From Methanoculleus marisnigri JR1 (lineage in GTDB: Archaea > Halobacteriota > Methanomicrobia > Methanomicrobiales > Methanoculleaceae), in assembly GCF_000015825.1 (NCBI RefSeq), contig NC_009051.1, forward strand, positions 2,040,695 to 2,104,694: 64,000 nucleotides of DNA, given 5' to 3'. Below the pieces are notes generated by a model. It did not search any database. It was not told the origin of the DNA and worked only from the letters and a program-made list of their open reading frames with translations. Both the position numbers and the translations under genes were made by a program. Shown here piece by piece: positions 59,501 to 64,000 of this stretch. Each line of letters opens with the position of its first letter. The stretch's first letter is position 1.

Positions 59501-59765
59501 CGGCGCGTCCTATGTGACGCAGGAGTTAGGAACGGCGGCTGCCGAGACTCTCTATGTGAAGGTGAAGGTCGGCGTCCCCAATTCGGACCGGGAGATCGAC
59601 TGGTATGTCTTCATAGACCCGATCAAAGCGGCCGACAAACTCCTGGACTACATCTTCACGTCGCTCTTCGAGAAGTTCCCGTTCCCGACCGCGGAACTGG
59701 GAGAAGCCTCCAAACCTCGCGACCCGCTCTACATGGATCCGAAGACCAACCAGCGGATCGGATAA
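56577..59765 (+). CDS. Giant (1062-residue) secreted protein with Gly/Ala linker
   Basis: Starts MRAMTRLLLVLLAASLLSGT with a signal peptide (cleavage near AAA-SY). Residues about 24-300 are an alpha/beta domain. A hydrophobic stretch and low-complexity linker (AVAGAAAAAGGGGGNGGSE) lies at about 315-342. Residues 345-690 form beta-rich Ig-like repeats (TATLSITSGGGLRVEDQTLA, GLTYDVEVELVDFIEPPKEV). The last 370 residues are mainly helical (FLRENVQNFNAAELRLMSKK onward). No enzyme motif and no known domain that I recognise. It is coupled to the membrane protein and followed by a FecR-like gene on the same strand. Confidence 0.78.
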   Translation: MRAMTRLLLVLLAASLLSGTAAASYSLTDTNNYDYKLASKYIHSMEDEGFVVEMPIGVYKKGTDELLATENTLLIIGNLGKIDPEAERLVLTEIPTDVYSYTYQGDAGGGEIRKSTGEVTCGRYIFTEFGLTTKYKTVSEYASYLKTELEKSVATSSARIEYVDTTINGHRVVGVRELTDDSNWAAGGGSMDNHLENTFTYYVIREDFYPAGSGLAHIRLRGHVGLEHDNGRSLTYDPYPSENQVAIALSEMKRAYEDANEVVDSIIADAANAKATLIVGNYEEVFGGYGAGSFTINTPGGGAGESDYGIPLAVITGIGAAGAAVAGAAAAAGGGGGNGGSETERTSTYRMRTRKDFEDYIVCGKSPETIYAQMIEITAEGQTIERDDLTATLSITSGGGLRVEDQTLAGSYMGAFVSADENELAEEGIVRVAYTGKGGSFTNNIHFRIIGEPRIKFPEQGAAMDMRLNVLYGDGLTYDVEVELVDFIEPPKEVTITQLDEAPFTSSLEKIDDTHYIAKIVNTSPLPEKGAPVTRYGARVIATCEDDEIVEEAFTVIFYPEGLSVTDVVYDDEGHAQFAAYDDLDTEEDDVAATGFIVNLAVRVTENEKEVVKLLDGTEYAPEFGELKGTDQRTEVLASRFKYTIEKKPDNTNKAYKFTPAQQIGEDERNPYFLELPITCEYGDETYELDLPIRLIGDKLGVRKDRETELANLKKRIQKFGINPDTARFLRENVQNFNAAELRLMSKKIVYDSIVYYTQESADFMETADTMDDWITFLSVVKWFGDQAFSYLMTIYTGPAGEAILTPTKELTVELIGELSADLFMGNGVNWDEIKVGVHISEMIENYTKSCFEDIGKANPKKLAQVIAGLCVFNLVRHYTFDLDENGKRSLYNAIISSFSDISLEFFKNKFGSFLKGKVNDPNSSLSKLLNSSAAKMLEDMMPEGKLAVPGVNTLTEDVAVGPILQKYVEEIFGFGASYVTQELGTAAAETLYVKVKVGVPNSDREIDWYVFIDPIKAADKLLDYIFTSLFEKFPFPTAELGEASKPRDPLYMDPKTNQRIG

Positions 59766-59767
59766 TC

Positions 59768-59778
59768 CTCTTTTTTTG
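59768..59778 (+). terminator. Oligo-T terminator after the giant-protein gene
   Basis: CTCTTTTTTTG just after the stop (T7 at 59771-59777). Confidence 0.5.
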
Positions 59779-59961
59779 AGTGGTTGCCCGGCACTCTCGG
59801 GCAGCAGGGAACCGTCTCGCGAAGGGGTGTCGCGGGCGGCGCCACGCAGATTTCGCGAGACTATATGATCATTGCGGGTACCGTGTTCTTTACCGCTGTT
59901 TGTGATATTATTTTTCCTTAAATCCCAGAATCCGCCAATATTATTCACACCCGGCGGTTTT

Positions 59962-59990
59962 CTTTACTAATATTTTTTATACAAGATATT
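59962..59990 (+). promoter_or_regulatory. Candidate promoter of the FecR-like gene
   Basis: TATTTTTTATACAAG (59971-59985), an archaeal TATA-like box about 25 bases before ATG 60003, in a strongly AT-rich stretch (59880-60000). The transcript would be close to leaderless. A short CCGCC/GGCGG inverted pair sits upstream. Confidence 0.45.
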
Positions 59991-60002
59991 TCATTCACTA
60001 TT

Positions 60003-60761
60003 ATGCAATCCCTATCGAACTGTTGTCGTCTCCTTCTCATCTTCGGGCTCCTCATGCTCTGCGTTCCGCCGGCAGCGGCGCAGGCCGGCTCGCATACCAC
60101 ACTGCAGGTCTACACGGATGAGACTGTTCTCGGTCGAATCGTCTCGATCACCCCGGCTTCGGATGTCGGTGCGTATTCCATCACCATCACGCGCGGCACG
60201 AGCGTTCAGCCTGCCGGCGTGGGCGACACACTCCGCCATAAAGATATCATCACCCTGCAGCGCGGCTCGTTTGCAGACATCCAGCTCGTCGACAGGAGCG
60301 ATACGACGATGCTCGGCGGAGGCACCGGGGGAACCGCGATCCTGATCGAACGGGCAGGCGGCAGCTCCGGACAGGCGGCGGCTCCCGAGGTGACGGAAAC
60401 CCCGTCGGGCAGCGGGATAATTTACGTGGATTACGGACAAACTGAAGCAGGAACGGTGACATCTATTCAGGGCAGAGCGGAGATCCTTAGAAATGCCCGG
60501 ATCTTTCCTGTATATAGAGGAGATAGCCTGCTTGTCGGCGATACCCTGTTTATCAGAGAGGGTGTGGTGACCGTTGAGATCTGGGACTCCGGGACAAGGA
60601 CGATCTATGAGGGAGGGATACTCAGCGTTGAACAAAGAGCGAAACCCCAGGAACTGCTCGAACCGGTCTTCACCTTCTTCAACGATCTAAAGAATTCCCT
60701 TGAACGCGCTCTGGGATTTGAAGTCAGGGTCCCAACCGACACAGCCGGGGTCCGGGGATAA
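60003..60761 (+). CDS. FecR-like domain secreted protein
   Basis: A 252-residue exported protein. Signal peptide ends near AAA-QA (residue 27). Two FecR-type beta units follow: SITPASDVGAYSITITRGTS with DTLRHKDIITLQRGSFADIQ, and TSIQGRAEILRNARIFPVYR with DTLFIREGVVTVEIWDSGTR. A Gly/Ser linker separates them. In bacteria FecR-like domains occur in envelope sensors and surface proteins. In this archaeon it stands next to the giant secreted protein, probably as part of the same envelope structure. Confidence 0.78.
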   Translation: MQSLSNCCRLLLIFGLLMLCVPPAAAQAGSHTTLQVYTDETVLGRIVSITPASDVGAYSITITRGTSVQPAGVGDTLRHKDIITLQRGSFADIQLVDRSDTTMLGGGTGGTAILIERAGGSSGQAAAPEVTETPSGSGIIYVDYGQTEAGTVTSIQGRAEILRNARIFPVYRGDSLLVGDTLFIREGVVTVEIWDSGTRTIYEGGILSVEQRAKPQELLEPVFTFFNDLKNSLERALGFEVRVPTDTAGVRG

Positions 60762-60773
60762 CGGGATACGGGG

Positions 60774-60798
60774 GAGGAGCCCTCCTCCGGCTATTTTT
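60774..60798. terminator. Hairpin terminator between convergent genes
   Basis: GGAGGAG (60774-60780) pairs with CTCCTCC (60783-60789) around a 2-base loop and is followed by T5 at 60794-60798. It could serve the FecR-like gene on the plus strand. Confidence 0.55.
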
Positions 60799-60817
60799 AT
60801 CGCTACGACCGAACCGG

Positions 60818-61033
60818 TCAGCGCTTCGTGCGGCGGTCGAGGTCTTCAGCCGCCGCCCTGAACTCTTTTAGGCGGTCTTCAACCGATCCGTCGGCGTCGC
60901 GAAGGGTCACAAGCCTGCCGCAGCCGCCGCAGACGATCGGTCTGTTCTCTTGCAGGTGCTCGACCGTAACCTGAAGCGGAAGATTGCAGTCCGGGCAGCG
61001 TATCGTTGGTATGGGGTGGGTTCCGGGGTTCAT
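60818..61033 (-). CDS. Small zinc-ribbon protein
   Basis: A 71-residue protein with two cysteine pairs, IRCPDCNLPL and IVCGGCGRLV, 21 residues apart, forming a zinc ribbon, then a charged helix with a basic end (AAAEDLDRRTKR). Probably a nucleic-acid or protein adaptor. No operon partner. Confidence 0.7.
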   Translation of the reverse strand: MNPGTHPIPTIRCPDCNLPLQVTVEHLQENRPIVCGGCGRLVTLRDADGSVEDRLKEFRAAAEDLDRRTKR

Positions 61034-61319
61034 ATTCAGGATTGCGGACGTTGATGGAATAATCTTTTCATACGCAGTTTCTTACCGCTCTAATCCTGTC
61101 AAACCGGATTACGATGCGCTCTCCCCACCTCCGCCACGGGGATCTTCGCGGATTCCGCGGGGGATCGCCAACCGCAAGCCGACGGGATTGCATACACTCC
61201 GCTCTCACCCCTGCTCATCCGGTCTCGAGTGGAACAACGACGAATCATCGATCACGGCAATCTGCTACTGTATTCAGGTGCACTTCCTTCATGTCGCATT
61301 ACGGACAACTGAATAAGGC

Positions 61320-62546
61320 ATGGTTACACCGTTCAGACCAACGAGATGGACGCTGCTTTTCCTCCTGCTTGCAGCCATGATGGTTCTCATGGGAGGAGCT
61401 GCAGTCGCGCCGGCTCTACCGTTGATCAGCGAAGCATTTCCCGATGAACCAGAAGCCACGATCTCCATGATCATTACACTTCCCGCGCTTGCGATAGCCC
61501 TCACCGGCTTTTTCGTCGGAGAACTCTCGGACAGGATCGGTAAAATACCGGTCCTTGCCGTCTCTGTTGCTATCTTCTCCATCGCGGGATGCTCCGGATA
61601 TTTCCTCACCTCCTTACCCGCAATACTGGCCGGGAGGTTCATCCTCGGGATCGGCATCGCCGGGATCATCTGCACGACGTCCGCCCTGATCGTCTGTTAT
61701 TACGATGGGATCTCCCGCACCAGGGTGCTCGGATACCAGGCGGCCGCAATGGGCATGGGAGTGGTGGTCCTCGAGACCAGCGGCGGTTATCTCGCAGGGA
61801 TATCCTGGCGTGCGGCGTTTCTCATCTATCTGGTCGGTGTCGTCATTCTCGCGGGCGTTCTCCTGACGATGAGGGAACCCGCTCGCGTGAACGTCGAGAA
61901 GACGGCGGGAGCACCCGAAGAGACCTTCCCGGCCTCCCTCCTCCTCCCTGCATATGCAACCGTGTTCCTCGGGAACCTGCTCTTCTTCCTGGTGCCCACG
62001 AAGTTCCCCTATCTGATTGCGAATCTGGATGCAGCGCGGATCCTGGGCGAAAACTTCGCGCTTACCGCCGGGATATTCCTCGGAGCCATGGGCTGCGCCT
62101 CCTCGCTCGTGGGACTCGTTTACGGGAGAGTTGCCTGGAGGTTCCACCGGTATACCCTGCTCACCCTCTGCTTTGCCTGCTTCGGAACCGGTCTGTGCGG
62201 CCTCGGGTTTGCCACGTCGCTTCCCGCCGTCGGGGTCTCCGTGATCCTCGTCGGTCTGGCCCAGGGCATCCTGATGCCGACGATCCTGAGCTGGATCGCC
62301 GCGATCACGCCGAAACCGTTCATCGGCAGGGCAAGCGGCGGGTTCTCGGTGGCCATGAACCTCGGCCTGTTCGTCTCCACGCTTGCCATGGTGCCGGTCA
62401 TCGCGGTTGTCGCGACCTACGGCAACCTCTTCCTGGCGTTCGGATCTGCGGCGTTTGCGCTCGCTCTGCCGTATCTTTTCTCGATGGTGAAACGGCAGTT
62501 TGCCCCGCCGGGGGTTGCCGTCGACGTGAAGCCCGGGGCGGAGTGA
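61320..62546 (+). CDS. Major facilitator superfamily transporter
   Basis: A 408-residue permease with twelve predicted helices. The inter-helix 2-3 motif appears as GELSDRIGKIPVLAV (G-x-x-x-D-R-x-G-(K/R)), and LAGRFILGIGIAGI follows. The central loop is at about residues 185-205. It resembles drug:proton antiporters of the Bcr/EmrB type. The substrate is unknown. It is transcribed alone. Confidence 0.85.
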   Translation: MVTPFRPTRWTLLFLLLAAMMVLMGGAAVAPALPLISEAFPDEPEATISMIITLPALAIALTGFFVGELSDRIGKIPVLAVSVAIFSIAGCSGYFLTSLPAILAGRFILGIGIAGIICTTSALIVCYYDGISRTRVLGYQAAAMGMGVVVLETSGGYLAGISWRAAFLIYLVGVVILAGVLLTMREPARVNVEKTAGAPEETFPASLLLPAYATVFLGNLLFFLVPTKFPYLIANLDAARILGENFALTAGIFLGAMGCASSLVGLVYGRVAWRFHRYTLLTLCFACFGTGLCGLGFATSLPAVGVSVILVGLAQGILMPTILSWIAAITPKPFIGRASGGFSVAMNLGLFVSTLAMVPVIAVVATYGNLFLAFGSAAFALALPYLFSMVKRQFAPPGVAVDVKPGAE

Positions 62547-62547
62547 A

Positions 62548-62558
62548 ACCTTTTTTTG
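62548..62558 (+). terminator. Oligo-T terminator after the MFS gene
   Basis: CCTTTTTTTG directly after the stop (T7 at 62551-62557). A second T7 run at 62741-62747 lies before the next gene. Confidence 0.5.
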
Positions 62559-62823
62559 CGGGGTTCTGTAGTTCAGGTTGTGCTAAAAACCGGGTCCGGT
62601 TGAGTACGAGAGCGTTGTCATCACCCTCCGCCGGGCGCACCTCTGCGATCACGGGGAGGGCGTCCCGAACCCCCCCCTGTATCGCTGCCCAGCTCATCAT
62701 ACCACCGGCGCATGGCGGGGCCGGACAGTTATGCAACCTTTTTTTAATAGGCGACGTATCGAGAGTCCGCACGAACATCGCAACCATTATCTCCCCTGTT
62801 ACGTGATCCTTTTACGATCCACC

Positions 62824-64000
62824 GTGAAACCCGGCAGAACCCTGATAACCACGATCACCCTTTTCATCGCAATCCTCTCCGTCGTCTTCGCGGGCTGCAG
62901 CGCGACGGGCGAGCAGTCGCCAGTATCGCCTCCCGCCACGCCGGTTGCCGCACAGGCCTCCGACTGCCCGGCGCTCGTGTTTACGGATCGGGAGTTTGCG
63001 TTCGAACTCCAGCGGACACTCGGCGCCTCGTATTCGGGAGAGGCCGATATCGGCGAGTGCCTTGCCACTGCGTCCAGGATCAGGGAAGGGGACTTCGAGA
63101 GCTGGTATGGCGAGTGGAAAGCGACCGCAGACAACTTCAGGGCGGCGGGCGACGAGAGTCTCGCCGCCGGGCACAGGGTCACCGCAATGGAAGCGTACTA
63201 CCGGGCCGCGACGTATTACCGCACGGCCGAGTTCTTCCTGCACGGCAACGCCACCGACCCCCGCATCGTGGAGACGTGGGGGATGAGCCGGGAAATGTTC
63301 CGCAACGCGCTCGCGCTCGACGCCGTCCCCTACGAGATCGTCGCCATCCCGTACGAGAATACCACGCTGCCGGGCTACTTCTATGCGGTCGACGACTCCG
63401 GCGAACCCCGGCCGCTGCTCATCGTCCAGACCGGCTTCGACGGCTGCCAGGAGGAACTCCACCCGTACGCGATGGAGGGGATCCGGCGCGGATACAACGT
63501 CCTGACGTTCGAGGGGCCGGGCCAGGGCGAAGTGATACGGGTTCAGCAGATCCCGTTCCGCCACGACTGGGAGAAGGTGATCGGGCCCGTCGTGGACTAC
63601 GCGGTGAGCCGGCCCGACGTCGACGAAGGTCGGATTGCGCTCTGGGGGATCTCGCTCGGGGGCTACCTCGCTCCCCGCGGTGCCGCATACGAGCCCCGGA
63701 TCGCGGCGCTGGTCGCGGACGGGGGCACCTACGATGTCGGACAGACGCTCCTCGCGAACCTGGAGGCCGGCGGGGCAGGGAACCTGACGGAAGACGAACT
63801 CCGGGAGTGGCTGCAGACGGATCCGGTCGAGTTCAACGACGCCATCCGCGACGTCATGGCCCACGATACCGGCACCCGATGGCTGAACGAGAACGGGATG
63901 TTCGTCTTTGATGTCGGGTCGCCGGCGGAGTTCTGGGCGAAGTGGATGGAATTTTCGCTCGCCGGGGTTGCCGAAGAGATACGCTGCCCCACGCTGGTCT
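62824..64000 (+). CDS. Alpha/beta-hydrolase lipoprotein (FrsA-like), 3' end outside window
   Basis: At least 392 residues from GTG 62824, with a lipoprotein signal (SVVFAGC) and open to the window edge. A helical N-terminal part (YYRAATYYRTAEFFL) precedes the hydrolase core: LIVQTGFDGCQEE, a nucleophile elbow G-x-S-x-G in ALWGISLGGYLAP, and AALVADGGTYD. The arrangement resembles FrsA/dihydropseudooxynicotine-hydrolase-type enzymes with a helical cap before the core. The acid and histidine of the triad would lie beyond or near the edge. An extracytoplasmic esterase or peptidase-like role is likely. Confidence 0.82.
   Translation, partial: MKPGRTLITTITLFIAILSVVFAGCSATGEQSPVSPPATPVAAQASDCPALVFTDREFAFELQRTLGASYSGEADIGECLATASRIREGDFESWYGEWKATADNFRAAGDESLAAGHRVTAMEAYYRAATYYRTAEFFLHGNATDPRIVETWGMSREMFRNALALDAVPYEIVAIPYENTTLPGYFYAVDDSGEPRPLLIVQTGFDGCQEELHPYAMEGIRRGYNVLTFEGPGQGEVIRVQQIPFRHDWEKVIGPVVDYAVSRPDVDEGRIALWGISLGGYLAPRGAAYEPRIAALVADGGTYDVGQTLLANLEAGGAGNLTEDELREWLQTDPVEFNDAIRDVMAHDTGTRWLNENGMFVFDVGSPAEFWAKWMEFSLAGVAEEIRCPTLV

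Overview
The window looks like chromosomal DNA of a GC-rich methanogenic archaeon, most likely order Methanomicrobiales and close to Methanoculleus. Archaeal-type primase and GINS, eL42 and eS27 ribosomal proteins, aIF2-alpha, Nop10, a ribose-1,5-bisphosphate isomerase and a full run of methanogenesis-marker (mmp) genes ending in component A2 (atwA) support this. Genus placement is inferred from overall gene content, not from a database search.

Layout. 1-3.8 kb is a conserved information-processing block: priS (5' end outside the window), gins51, rpl44e, rps27e, aif2a, nop10 and a PAC2-family proteasome chaperone. 3.9-7.3 kb holds small membrane and secreted proteins, an ABC ATPase homologue with a ruined active site, and about 600 bases without a gene that carry a 22-bp tandem palindrome. 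7.3-17.3 kb is a tightly packed minus-strand operon: a HAD protein, then atwA-mmp3-mmp6-mmp5-mmp15-mmp17-mmp7, then an AhpD-like protein and asparagine synthase. Most of these are parts, or suspected parts, of the machinery that reductively activates methyl-coenzyme M reductase. 17.4-18.3 kb is ribose-1,5-bisphosphate isomerase of the AMP/RuBisCO pathway.

18.3-35.2 kb is the accessory region and the most unusual part. It has two copies of a module in which a small secreted beta-sandwich protein gene overlaps or abuts a membrane-anchored regulator with two winged helices. It has four NosY-like ABC-2 permeases (one frameshifted) plus a permease remnant, and no ATPase gene. It has a family of small secreted proteins preceded by a repeated leader of about 230-290 bp whose copies conserve two RNA stems despite base changes. 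It also holds a secreted protein with three internal repeats, a perfect 22-bp inverted repeat between divergent promoters, a duplicated 3' end of the isomerase gene, and several genes broken by single-base lesions. It reads as a paralogue-rich, recombining and partly decaying locus for surface or exported proteins.

35.2-45 kb returns to housekeeping genes: an MBL-fold hydrolase, an AAA ATPase, two M24 peptidases, tRNA-Asn(GTT), a DacB/PBP4-like protein and a voltage-sensor-CorA fusion. 45-48.5 kb is a metal-chelate (iron or cobamide) ABC uptake operon. 48.5-55.1 kb has DUF3303, a CLC channel, PRC-barrel, two HExxH-type peptidase candidates and an M13 peptidase with a premature TAA. 55.6-60.8 kb is a three-gene envelope module: a membrane protein, a 1062-residue secreted protein and a FecR-like secreted protein. 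The window ends with an MFS transporter and a lipoprotein alpha/beta hydrolase cut by the window edge.

No CRISPR array, transposase, integrase or rRNA gene was recognised.
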